Positions 56,042 through 64,000 of a stretch of 64,000 bases of DNA are shown piece after piece. Source of the DNA: Roseiarcus sp963794155 (GTDB lineage Bacteria > Pseudomonadota > Alphaproteobacteria > Rhizobiales > Beijerinckiaceae); NCBI GenBank assembly GCA_963794155.1, contig CAWCCX010000008.1, forward strand, positions 868,001 to 932,000. Reading direction: 5' to 3'. A model generated the notes under the pieces. It had not been told where the DNA came from. It worked only from the letters and a program-made list of their open reading frames with translations, and did not search any database. The position numbers were made by a program, and so were the translations under genes. The first letter of the stretch is position 1. Every line of letters starts with the position of its first letter.

Positions 56042-57131
56042 GGCTCTTATAGCGTTAGTTGTTGATTTGGTTAGAGTGGTTCGGATCGGGAGAGCGATTC
56101 GATGAAGGTTGAAGATTTTGCGGCTTGGGTGGCGGCGATTTCGGGGATGAGCGAGGACCAGCGCCGGGAGGCGATGGTTGCGCTTGAGAAGGCGAGCGTG
56201 GTTGGGAGCGCGGCTGCAGCTTCCGCCAAGAAGGGCGGCAAGCGCGGGCGCCAGGAGGACGCGCTCGGAACGACCGGCGTCGAGCGCGTGGCGGCTCAGG
56301 GGTGTCCCCATTGCGCTGGCCGCGAAATCGTCGGCTGGGGCCGCTCGCATGGGCTTTTGCGGTTTCGCTGCAAGAGCTGCGGGCGCACCTTCAATACGCT
56401 GACCAAGACGCCGATGGCGCATCTGCGCAAGAAGGACCGCTGGCTCGATCACGCGCGCGCGATGATCGAGGGCAAGAGCCTGGCCAAGACCGCGGCGCTC
56501 TGCGGAATCCATCCGACGACGGCGTTTCGTTGGCGTCATCGGTTTCTGCGCGCCCCTGCAAGCGACAAGCCCCGGAGCTTGAGAGGAATTTCGAAGCGGA
56601 CGAAACCTTCGTTCTCGAATCCTTCAAGGGCCGACGGTCCGACCTGCCGAGAAAGGCGCGAAGGCGCGGCGGAACGGCCAGGCATCCTGGCCTTCACCAG
56701 GACAACATTCCCATCCTTGTCGCCCGCGACCGGAACGGCGCCACCTTCGACGCGATCTTGGCCCAGGTCGACGGCGCTTCGGTGAGCCTCGCCCTCGCCG
56801 GAATCGTCACGCCGGGCAATCATCTCATCGGCGATGGCGGCAAGGCGATCGCCACTTTCGCCCGTCGAGCCGGGATTGCCTTCCACACCGTGCCGTCGCC
56901 GGGAAAGCCGTCCCCCGCGGCGCCGCACCTGCACATCAACAACGTCAACGCCTATCACGGCCGTCTCAAGCAATGGCTCAACCGCTTCAACGGCGTCGCC
57001 ACCAAGAACCTGCCCAATTATCTCGGTTGGCGGCGCGCTCTCGAAGCCTGGGGCGACAAACTCGAACCGCCAAGCTGGATCAAAGGCGCTATCGGAAACG
57101 GGCCATACCAACAGATAACGCTATAAGAGCC
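56042..57131 (+). mobile_element. IS1595-family element with 8-bp target duplication
   Basis: Terminal inverted repeats GGCTCTTATAGCGTTA (left 56042-56057; right reverse complement 57116-57131), flanked by GGGAGGAA direct repeats (56034-56041 and 57132-57139). The duplicated octamer is the ribosome-binding region of the following gene. Confidence 0.92.
56102..57126 (+). pseudogene. IS1595 transposase, one frameshift
   Basis: N-terminal zinc ribbon (CPHCAGREIVGWG, FRCKSCGRTFNTLTKT), helix-turn-helix (LAKTAALCGIHPTTAFRWRHRF). Near 56588 the frame must shift to give FEADETFVLESFKGRRSDLP, ILVARDRNG, then HINNVNAYHGRLKQWLNRFN and GWRRALEAW, the ISXO2-like catalytic domain. Without the shift translation ends in nonsense at 56785. 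One-base lesion; the element ends are intact, so it could still be mobilised in trans. Confidence 0.83.
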
Positions 57132-57142
57132 GGGAGGAAACT

Positions 57143-57394
57143 ATGGCTTTTCGCAAATTTGTGGTCGCAGCGGGGTCGGCGATCGTGATCATGTCGCTGC
57201 CGGCGGCGGTGTCCGCGCAGTCGAACCAGATTCAATAGGCCATGCGATACTGCAGGCGAGACATGGAGCGGCTTTGCCCGGGCGTGCCGCTCGGCGGCGG
57301 ACGCATCGCCAGGTGCCTCAAGGCGCATAAGATGGAAATCAGCGTCGGCTGCGCAATGACGCTGCGGAGAATCAAGTCGCGAATGGGCGGGTGA
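57143..57394 (+). pseudogene. Small periplasmic Cys-rich protein with premature TAG
   Basis: ATG 57143, GGGAGGAAA upstream. Signal peptide (KFVVAAGSAIVIMSLPAAVSAQ) followed after a few residues by TAG at 57236-57238 (codon 32). The frame then continues: RYCRRDMERLCPGVPLGGG, RIARCLKAHKMEISVGCAMTL, which is the cysteine-rich repeat (C-x3-D..LCPG.....RI..CL) of small exported proteins common in Rhizobiales, to TGA 57392. Either a point mutation from CAG or glutamine codon or a recent loss. It lies 58 bp upstream of the P450 gene, and an IS1595 insertion sits 3 bp before the start region. Confidence 0.7.
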
Positions 57395-57451
57395 GCGCCG
57401 ACAGCGCTCTCCGGGGCAATCGCAGGCGAAGGACGCGCAAAGGAGCAACTC

Positions 57452-60400
57452 ATGGATCCCGCGCCGAACCTTGAGCCAATTCCTCGCCCGCCGGGCCATA
57501 TGTTGGTGGGCAACCTGTTCGACCTCGAGGCCGGACATCCGATCGAAAGCCTGATGGAGCTGGCGCGCAAATACGGCCCGATCTTTGAACTCGACCTTCC
57601 CCGCGGCCGGTCGCTCACCATCGTGTCGAGCTTCGATCTGGTCGACGAGCTTTGCGACGAATCGGGTTTCGACAAGAAAGTGGGAGCCGGACTCAGTCAA
57701 CTGGCCGCGGGTCCCGCTGGGCGCGGTCTGTTCACCTCCGAGACCCAGGACCCGAAGTGGCGCAAGGCGCACAATGTGCTTCTGCCCGCTTTCAGCATGG
57801 ACGCAATGCGCGGCTACCTTCCGCGAATGCTCGATATCGCGAGCCAACTGATGCTGAAATGGGAGCGGCTGAACGCGGACGAAACGGTGGACCTGCCGGC
57901 CGACATGACGCGTCTGACGCTGGATACGATCGCTCTCTGCGGCTTCGACTACCGGTTCAACTCATTCTATCGCGACACGCCGCACCCATTCGTCCTCGCC
58001 ATGCTGAACACACTGGAAGCGGCGCAGGCGATCGCAAGGGAACTCCGCATCCAGACCAAGCTCAAACAGGGGCGGGCGAAGAAGGTGCGCGCCGACCAGA
58101 AGTTCATGGTCGAGACCGTGCGTCACATTATTGAAGAGCGGCGCAAGTCGGGCGCACTGGGGAGGGTCAACGACCTCCTCGATAGGATGCTGACCGGCGT
58201 CGACCGCCAGTCTGGTGAAAAACTCGACGAGACCAACATCATCGCGCAATGCCTCACCTTCCTCATCGCTGGCCACGAGACGACGAGTGGGCTCCTCTCC
58301 TTCGCGCTCTATGAGCTCATCAAGAAACCGAAGGTCCTCGAGCGGGGCTACGAGGAGGTGGACCGAGTGCTGGGCGGGGATGTGAACGCGCTACCGACCT
58401 ACGCCCAGACCCATCAATTGCCCTATGTCTCGCAGATCCTCGAGGAGACCCTGCGGCTATGGCCGACCGCCCCGGCCTTCACCCGTCGCCCCTACAAGGA
58501 CGCGGTCCTCGGCGGCAAGTATAAGATCGACGCGGACCGCGAAGTCGTGGTGCTCACCGGGATGTTGCACCGCGATCAAAAAATCTGGGGCGACGACCCC
58601 GAGACCTTCGACCCCGACCGCTTCAGCCCCGAGAACCGGGCGAAGATTCCGCCCAACGCCTATAAGCCCTTCGGCACGGGGCAGCGCGCCTGCATTGGAC
58701 GCCAGTTCGCGCTGCAAGAGGCGACGCTCGTCTTAGCCATGCTGCTGCAGCGCTTCGAGTTTGTCGACTTCGCCAATTATCAGCTCGAGACCAAACACAC
58801 GTTGACGATCAAGCCGGCGAATTTCATCCTTCGAGTGAAGCCGCGCGCGAAGCGCGCTTCGACGGCGTTTTTCGCAGCGCCCCAGCAGGCGACCTCTCCA
58901 ATCGCCGCGCCGGCCGCGAACGCGCCCTCACCCGCCTCCGGCGGGGCCACGGATTCGGATGCGGCCGTGGACGCGCATGCGACGCCGCTGCTGGTGTTGT
59001 TCGGCTCTAATCTCGGCACGGCCGAGGGCATCGCGCACCGTGTCGCGGACGACGCGCGGAGCCGGGGCTTCGCCGCCACGGTCGGGGCACTCGACGACCA
59101 CGCAGACGCGCTACCCAAGCAAGGCGCCATCGTCATCATCACCGCCTCGTACAACGGCCAGCCACCCGACAACGCCGCGAAATTCTGCCAGAAGCTGCGC
59201 GATCCGGCCTTGCCTTCCGACGCCTTCGCAGGCGTCGAGTACGGCGTCTTCGGCTGCGGCAATCGCGATTGGTCAGCGACTTATCAGGCGATCCCGACTC
59301 TCATCGACGCCGAGCTCGAGAAACACGGCGGGAAGCGCATCTACAAGCGCGGCGAAGGCGACGCGCGCGGCGACTTCGATCGGGACTACCGCGCGTGGTA
59401 CGACGAGTTGTTTCCCTCGCTCGCCAACGCGCTCGACCTGCCGGCGACAACGGCGGAGGCGAAAACAGCCGGTCCGCGGATTTCGGTTGGCTTCGTCAGC
59501 AGGCTGGCGACGAGCCCGATTATGCGTTCCTACAGCGCCGTCGCCATGACGATGCGCATGAACCGAGAATTGCAGCGGCACGACTGCGAGCCGCCGTCCG
59601 AACGCTCAACACGACACATCGAGATCGCGCTTCCCTCCGGCGTCTCCTACAACGCCGGAGATCATCTGGGGATCGTGCCGCGCAACGGCCTCAAAGCGAT
59701 TCGGCGAGTGCTGATACGGTTCAAGCTCGACCCAAGCCTCTATGCGACGATCTCGCCGCGCGCCAACGCTGACACGCACCTGCCGGTCAACGAGCCGGTT
59801 CCGCTGCTCGGCATACTCGGCAACCGTATTGAACTCCAGGACGTCGCGACGCGCGAGCAAGTCTCGACCTTGGCGCAGCACGCCAAGGACGAGAAGGAAC
59901 GGCAAGCGCTGGAGGCGCTCGCAGGCGACGACGCGAGCTATGGCAAGCAGGTTTTCGCACCGCGAAAGTCGGTGCTCGATATTCTGGACGAATACCGGTC
60001 CTGCGAGCCGGCTTTCGAGGTCTTTCTCGATATGATGTCGCCGCTGAGACCTCGCTATTATTCGATCTCCTCGTCGCCACTTGTCGACGCGGCCAAATGC
60101 AGCATCACTCTCGGGGTGCTGGAAAGCCCGGCGCTCAGCGGGCGCGGTAAGTTCAGCGGGGTCTGCTCCAACTATCTCGCCGCGCAGCCGGCCGAATCCA
60201 CGGTGTATGCGTTCGTCCGCAAGCCAACGATCGCCTTCCATCCTTCCGAGAACCCCCACCTGCCGATGATCATGATCGGGCCGGGCACGGGTGTCGCGCC
60301 GTTCCGTGGCTTCCTGCTCGAGCGCGCGGCGCTTAAAAAACAGGGCGCGCCGATCGGCGAGTCGCTCCTCTTCTTTGGCTGCCGCGATCCCGCGCAGGAC

Positions 60401-60745
60401 TTCCTTTACGAGGACGAGATGCGCGCGTTCGAGGCGGGGGGTGTGACGAAACTCGTGTGCGCATTCTCCCGCGAGCCGGGCAAGCCGAAGACATATGTGC
60501 AGCAGGCGATCGCGGCGAACGGCGACGCAGTGTGGGAGCTCTTGCAGAAAGACGCGCTAGTGTTTGTATGCGGCGAGGCTTCGCGCATGGCGCCCGACGT
60601 CAAACAGGCTTTCGTCGACCTTTTCTGCAGGCGCACTGGCGCCTCTGCCGCGGATGGCAAGGCGTGGCTCACGGGCCTAGTCACGAGCCATCGGTATCTA
60701 GAGGACATTTGGGCGTCTGCCGAGCCCTCGGCTTCGCGCAAATAA
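57452..60745 (+). CDS. Self-sufficient cytochrome P450/NADPH reductase fusion (CYP102-like)
   Basis: The product has 1,097 residues. P450 domain 1-460: I-helix AGHETTSG near residue 273, ExxR in EETLRLWP, heme loop FGTGQRACIGRQF with Cys near 414. A Pro/Ala-rich linker at about 465-510. Flavodoxin/FMN domain (LVLFGSNLGTAEGIA, ITASYNGQPPDNA). FAD domain (PRYYSISSSP) and NADPH site (MIGPGTGVAPFRGFLLE), ending YLEDIWA. The organisation and length match P450 BM3-type fatty acid hydroxylases, so long-chain fatty acids or similar are the likely substrates. Cytosolic. ATG 57452 with AGGAG upstream. No local regulator is visible. Confidence 0.95.
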   Translation: MDPAPNLEPIPRPPGHMLVGNLFDLEAGHPIESLMELARKYGPIFELDLPRGRSLTIVSSFDLVDELCDESGFDKKVGAGLSQLAAGPAGRGLFTSETQDPKWRKAHNVLLPAFSMDAMRGYLPRMLDIASQLMLKWERLNADETVDLPADMTRLTLDTIALCGFDYRFNSFYRDTPHPFVLAMLNTLEAAQAIARELRIQTKLKQGRAKKVRADQKFMVETVRHIIEERRKSGALGRVNDLLDRMLTGVDRQSGEKLDETNIIAQCLTFLIAGHETTSGLLSFALYELIKKPKVLERGYEEVDRVLGGDVNALPTYAQTHQLPYVSQILEETLRLWPTAPAFTRRPYKDAVLGGKYKIDADREVVVLTGMLHRDQKIWGDDPETFDPDRFSPENRAKIPPNAYKPFGTGQRACIGRQFALQEATLVLAMLLQRFEFVDFANYQLETKHTLTIKPANFILRVKPRAKRASTAFFAAPQQATSPIAAPAANAPSPASGGATDSDAAVDAHATPLLVLFGSNLGTAEGIAHRVADDARSRGFAATVGALDDHADALPKQGAIVIITASYNGQPPDNAAKFCQKLRDPALPSDAFAGVEYGVFGCGNRDWSATYQAIPTLIDAELEKHGGKRIYKRGEGDARGDFDRDYRAWYDELFPSLANALDLPATTAEAKTAGPRISVGFVSRLATSPIMRSYSAVAMTMRMNRELQRHDCEPPSERSTRHIEIALPSGVSYNAGDHLGIVPRNGLKAIRRVLIRFKLDPSLYATISPRANADTHLPVNEPVPLLGILGNRIELQDVATREQVSTLAQHAKDEKERQALEALAGDDASYGKQVFAPRKSVLDILDEYRSCEPAFEVFLDMMSPLRPRYYSISSSPLVDAAKCSITLGVLESPALSGRGKFSGVCSNYLAAQPAESTVYAFVRKPTIAFHPSENPHLPMIMIGPGTGVAPFRGFLLERAALKKQGAPIGESLLFFGCRDPAQDFLYEDEMRAFEAGGVTKLVCAFSREPGKPKTYVQQAIAANGDAVWELLQKDALVFVCGEASRMAPDVKQAFVDLFCRRTGASAADGKAWLTGLVTSHRYLEDIWASAEPSASRK

Positions 60746-60811
60746 GGGACATTCGCCGACCGCTGTCGGGTGCGCGGTGTGGCCGGAGACACCGACCCCG
60801 CCGTTGGAACT

Positions 60812-61303
60812 TCACTTGAGCTGATCGGCGACCTTGTCCAGGCCCGCCTGGACGCAGGGTTCATCGACGCCAGGCGAGCCGGAGAGGCCAACGCCGCCGA
60901 TAAAATCATCGCCGGCCTTGATCGGAAGGCCACCCGGGATAGCGATGACGTTCGGCAGTGTCACTTGCTCGCGCACGACGGCGTCGCCGTCAGCGAGCCG
61001 CTTCGCATACGCGGTAGTTGAGGTGCGAAAGCTGAGGGCTGTGTAGGCTTTGCGGCGCGCATTTTCCATAGCGTGCGGGCTGGCGTTGTCGCCACGCAGG
61101 GCCACTATGGTCTCCCCGTCGCGGTCGACGACGACCGCCGAAACGCGATAGCCGCCTGCAGTGCAGCTCTCGATCGCCGTCTCCGCGATTGTCTTGGCGA
61201 TCGAATATGAAAGATCGCGACGAGGGAGCAGCTGGGCGTGCGCGGCCGAAGTTTCAGCGCCAAACACGATGGCGAAGACCAACATAGCTACTTGCGAACG
61301 CAT
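60812..61303 (-). CDS. Exported GlcG/HbpS-like heme-binding family protein
   Basis: 163 residues with a signal peptide (VAMLVFAIVFGAETSAAHA). Then the DUF336 core: AKTIAETAIESCTAGGYRVS, AVVVDRDGETIVALRGDNA, ARRKAYTALSF, VIAIPGGLPIKAGDDFIGGVGLSG, AGLDKVA. HbpS-type members bind heme or sense redox stress. ATG 61303, AGGAGGGG just upstream. It converges with the P450 gene. Confidence 0.85.
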   Translation of the reverse strand: MRSQVAMLVFAIVFGAETSAAHAQLLPRRDLSYSIAKTIAETAIESCTAGGYRVSAVVVDRDGETIVALRGDNASPHAMENARRKAYTALSFRTSTTAYAKRLADGDAVVREQVTLPNVIAIPGGLPIKAGDDFIGGVGLSGSPGVDEPCVQAGLDKVADQLK

Positions 61304-61689
61304 GTCCCCTCCTGTCGCAAGATTTTCGCGAGGTTCATCGTCGGACTATCTTAAGCCGAACGCGGTTCGGCGATGACGGAGATCGATGTCCGTTCGTCAC
61401 CAATTGCCCAATGGTCTACCCTTTGTAACTCTGAAAAGCGCGGTTTGTCTGCGCTCACCAGCAATCCAATCCCACGTCTCACGTTTTATCTTGAATCGGG
61501 TGATTCGGGGAAAAACACGCCTCCTCACGAATGTGGAATTGACCGCCCGGTTCGCGTTTCGCTAACAAGCTTGGCAGGGTCGGCAACAGAGGTTGGCGCT
61601 GGCACCTTTTACTTCGATGCGCATGAATGCTGCGCGAGCGAAGATCCGTTTCATCGATTCTCGCAAGCGACCCTTTGAGGAAAATATTT
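61304..61689. other. Intergenic region between divergent exported-protein genes
   Basis: Contains the promoters for the GlcG-like gene (minus) and the 61690 operon (plus). A 101-residue open frame at 61373-61678 has no family features and I do not call it. Confidence 0.45.
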
Positions 61690-62799
61690 ATGAGGACAGC
61701 TGCGATCATGCTGGGCGGCGTCTACGCGTTCCTGTCCTCACTCATCGCTATCGGATCAGGCCCGTCTGCGCACGCTGCGGATCTGCCATCCTACTTCAAC
61801 GAGATCGTCGGAATCGAAACGGCAAGCCCCGCCGAGATCGGGACCAAAAATATCTTGCAGCTCAACACGACCATGTTCGAACTTTACGGCGATGCCGGGC
61901 AGGTCTTCAAGAAGAACATTCTCGCCCAGCACCCGCTCATCCTCGGATTGTTCTCGGGGGCCGGCGGACGGTTCATCCTCTATCGACCCGGGATGGCGCC
62001 GATTGACGCGCCGCCGGTACCGATTGTGTATCAACTGCTCAAATCCATCGCCCACAGCACGATGGCGTTAGGGGAAGTCGTTGTTCCCTACCTGAACAGT
62101 CCCAACGACTTGACTTGGCGTGCGTCGCTGGCGGCGTACCGCGACCGGATGCAATCCGCCCTCGACGGCCTTGACGCCACAGCCATGCAGGACGACTGGC
62201 GGCCGAATAACCGCAGCATTCTGCAGAACAACATCGCGTTTATGGACGAGTGCCTGAAAAATAACGCGATCTCGGCGAATGCGCTGCAGGAGTTTGCCGA
62301 GAAGCAGGCGCCGCTACTGAAGAAGAACATCGCCTGGGCGGCGCAGACCCAGGTCGCCCACTGGATGGATGTGATCGGTGGCTGGAAGCAGATGCTCGGC
62401 GACGACTGGGATAAGACGTACGCGGCAAGCAACACGATCTACGTTGCTCGCCAGAACAACGTTCTGTTCAGTGTCCTCGCGCAATTTTTTCCGCCCGAGG
62501 CCATCAACGACCGTCTGATGTTGATCGAGACGGTCTCATTCACCACGACCCCAGACGACATGCTGGATTCGCTGACTCGAATCATTGCCGACCGGGCCGT
62601 CGGCGCCGCGTTCTTCGGCGACTACCACCTTATGGACTACGAGCTGATGGGCGGCGACGCGCGTCAGGCAATCATCGACCAAGACGCCAAGCGCAACATC
62701 GCCATAACCCTGCCGCCGCAGGTGCCGTTCGGTTCGCACCAGTGGCCGACGTTGATCACGCCCGGACCCGGCGCCAAGAGCTTGGCCGACCTTCCGTGA
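61690..62799 (+). CDS. Hypothetical exported protein
   Basis: This 369-residue protein has a signal peptide (AIMLGGVYAFLSSLIAIGSG ending AHAA). The mature part is helical and begins LPSYFNEIVGIETASPAEIGT. It includes LILGLFSGAGGRFILYRPGM, which is glycine-rich, and WKQMLGDDWDKTYAASNTIYVARQNN. I do not recognise the family. ATG 61690, TGAGGAAA upstream. It starts the coupled run 61690-64000, so it probably works with the deacetylase and the Tat-exported enzyme. Confidence 0.7.
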   Translation: MRTAAIMLGGVYAFLSSLIAIGSGPSAHAADLPSYFNEIVGIETASPAEIGTKNILQLNTTMFELYGDAGQVFKKNILAQHPLILGLFSGAGGRFILYRPGMAPIDAPPVPIVYQLLKSIAHSTMALGEVVVPYLNSPNDLTWRASLAAYRDRMQSALDGLDATAMQDDWRPNNRSILQNNIAFMDECLKNNAISANALQEFAEKQAPLLKKNIAWAAQTQVAHWMDVIGGWKQMLGDDWDKTYAASNTIYVARQNNVLFSVLAQFFPPEAINDRLMLIETVSFTTTPDDMLDSLTRIIADRAVGAAFFGDYHLMDYELMGGDARQAIIDQDAKRNIAITLPPQVPFGSHQWPTLITPGPGAKSLADLP

Positions 62800-62807
62800 G
62801 TTTAAGC

Positions 62808-63791
62808 ATGACGGTCGACGCCATGACCCGGAAGGCGCGGGAGCAAGGCTTAGTCGCCGGCTTGGCGCTGTTGCTCGCCGTTCAGTTTACCTCCGCGACC
62901 TCGGCGCAGGACGGAATCGACCCCGTCACCGGCTTTGCGCGTGAACCAGTCCACGTCGCCGCCTGGCCTGGCGGCACAAAGGTCGCCGTCAGCTTCGCAC
63001 TGTTCGTCGAGGAGTTCGGGTTGGGTCAGGGCCCGGTCTTCCGGCCAGACCTGGCGACCCGCAACCCGGACCTCGTGAACGAGGCTTTTCGACAATATGG
63101 GATCAACTGGGGCATCGCGCGCGTCGGCCGGTTGTTCAAGGAACTGGGTGTTCCGTTAAGCGTCGTGTTGAACGCAGAATTTCCCGGCAAGTACACGTCG
63201 GTGTGGAATGAATTTCGGGCGATGCAGCCGAAGGCGCCAATAATCGCCCATGGCATGAACAACACCAGCCACATGCTGCCGCTCGGGCGAGGAATTGCCG
63301 AGCAAAAAGCCTACATCCGCCGGACCCTGGACATGATCGATGGCGCGACCGGCGTCAGGCCCGCCGGCTGGTCGAGTCCGAGCGTCTATTCCGATGGCGA
63401 CACAATGCAGGCGGTAGCCGCGGAGGGCATCGCCTACACCCTCGACCAGATGGATTCGGACATTATTTCGCGTCTGAAGGCCCCAGACGGGTGGGTGGTT
63501 CTGCTGCCCTATCCAGTCGTCACCGTCGACATGGGGCAGCAGCTGGCGCGGATGAAATCTCCTTCGGAGATCGAGGCCCTCTGGGTGGACTACGTCTTGG
63601 AGCTGGCAAAAGAGGCGCGCGCTGACCCTTTGCGAGAGGCCACGACAGTGGTCATCGGAATCCATCCCTTCGTGGTCGGCACGCCGGACGGAGCTGCGGC
63701 CCTGCGGCGAGTGCTTTCGCGCCTCAAGACGGATGACGCGGTCTGGTTGACCGATACCGACGCAATCCTAAAGGCGTCTGTTCCCAAGTGA
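62808..63791 (+). CDS. Polysaccharide deacetylase-like exported protein
   Basis: The product has 327 residues. N-terminal signal sequence (GLVAGLALLLAVQFTSATSAQ); then a NodB/PuuE-type barrel: GTKVAVSFALFVEEFG, YGINWGIARVGRLFKELGVP, AHGMNNTSHM, GVRPAGWSSPSVYSDGD, YTLDQMDSD, IGIHPFVVGTPDGAAAL. The pattern is closest to the PuuE/allantoinase branch of polysaccharide deacetylases (metal His in HGMNN and IGIHP). ATG 62808 is 8 nt after the previous stop; a longer frame from 62742 is less likely. The 3' end overlaps the next start as GTGA. Confidence 0.82.
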   Translation: MTVDAMTRKAREQGLVAGLALLLAVQFTSATSAQDGIDPVTGFAREPVHVAAWPGGTKVAVSFALFVEEFGLGQGPVFRPDLATRNPDLVNEAFRQYGINWGIARVGRLFKELGVPLSVVLNAEFPGKYTSVWNEFRAMQPKAPIIAHGMNNTSHMLPLGRGIAEQKAYIRRTLDMIDGATGVRPAGWSSPSVYSDGDTMQAVAAEGIAYTLDQMDSDIISRLKAPDGWVVLLPYPVVTVDMGQQLARMKSPSEIEALWVDYVLELAKEARADPLREATTVVIGIHPFVVGTPDGAAALRRVLSRLKTDDAVWLTDTDAILKASVPK

Positions 63792-63919
63792 CCGCCTGGC
63801 TCGCTCACGCGGAAGGGGTCGACGACGACCTGGCATCGACGGACGGTTGGCGGCGCCCGCGCAGTGAGACCAGCGCCGATATGCTCACAACGGCGATGAC
63901 CAAATGGTGGGAAGCATGA
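63788..63919 (+). CDS. Small protein, coupled to both neighbours
   Basis: 43 residues. GTG 63788 overlaps the deacetylase stop (GTGA), and its own stop TGA 63917-63919 overlaps the following ATG (ATGA). Acidic N-terminal half, tryptophan-containing end (TTAMTKWWEA). No family known. The two overlaps make translation likely, though it could be a leader that only couples ribosomes. Confidence 0.45.
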   Translation: MTAWLAHAEGVDDDLASTDGWRRPRSETSADMLTTAMTKWWEA

Positions 63920-64000
63920 GGACCTCGCGACGCGAGTTCGTCAAGTTGGCGATGGCAAGCGGCATCGCGCTGAGTGTGTCGCGCCTGGCAATCGCCAAAG
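63916..64000 (+). CDS. Tat-exported protein, start only (possible molybdopterin oxidoreductase)
   Basis: The 28 visible residues begin MRTSRREFVKLAMASGIALS, a twin-arginine signal (SRREFVK) followed by a hydrophobic stretch. Similar starts are common in xanthine dehydrogenase-type molybdopterin-binding subunits of Rhizobiales, but nothing downstream is visible to confirm this. ATG 63916 overlaps the preceding stop. Cut by the window edge. Confidence 0.6.
   Translation, partial: MRTSRREFVKLAMASGIALSVSRLAIAK

Overview
This 64 kb window is high-GC alphaproteobacterial DNA, most likely from the Hyphomicrobiales (Methylocystaceae/Beijerinckiaceae or Bradyrhizobium-like; genus not decidable from the sequence alone). 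The pointers are the ruvX/gatCAB block, a lysine-rich histone H1-like protein, a MucR-type regulator remnant, class III cyclases that begin MSETRKLAA, and a CYP102-type fused P450. Stable housekeeping DNA is limited to about 29.2-34.1 kb and 57.4-64 kb. Most of the rest is a mobile-element graveyard in which many genes carry frameshifts.

Layout: 1-3.6 kb is a nested pile (IS21-type element in an IS110-type element, which abuts a 5'-truncated group II intron, next to an IS630 copy). 3.7-5.6 kb is a membrane cyclase with TPRs. 6.0-6.9 kb holds AT-rich DNA, a mucR remnant and a diverged transposon end. 6,956-23,254 is the highlight: a 16.3 kb unit with 41-bp terminal inverted repeats (37/41 identical) and a 15-bp target duplication (CCCCCCGCACGGAAG). 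It carries a frameshifted cas1, a frameshifted family B DNA polymerase, two helix-turn-helix genes and cargo. This is the anatomy of a casposon. Its cargo includes a large restriction-nuclease/TPR/GreAB-C/PIN-type predicted defence gene and a HExxH protease pair. The end of a second, diverged element abuts the left target copy, so the same site was used at least twice.

23.3-28.4 kb: another IS630, small genes, a phage Gp37/Gp68-like gene and a tyrosine integrase. 28.6-34.1 kb: a small conserved protein, ruvX, gatC-gatA-gatB and the histone-like gene. 34.4-39.5 kb: a tRNA-Ser half-gene, an IS66 element with a pRiA4b ORF-3-type passenger gene, a NusG-like gene and an IS256-type remnant. 39.5-50 kb: two more membrane cyclases, IS630, an IS91-type element with a tyrosine recombinase, a PQQ-like beta-propeller protein and a decayed acyl-CoA dehydrogenase.

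50,017-52,753 is a group II twintron: an RT-encoding intron sits inside domain V of a second, ORF-less intron. The uninterrupted version of the outer intron is present at 1,895-2,447, and an empty version of the outer intron's target repeat is present at about 48,553-48,610. 52,976-55,754 is a structurally complete IS21 element with an 8-bp duplication; 56,042-57,131 is an IS1595 element with an 8-bp duplication, just upstream of a small Cys-rich gene with a premature stop. The window ends with a self-sufficient P450, a GlcG/HbpS-like protein, and a coupled run of exported proteins ending in the start of a Tat-exported protein.

Five class III nucleotide cyclase genes (four intact, one decayed into fragments) and a short dispersed repeat found next to several of them recur through the window.
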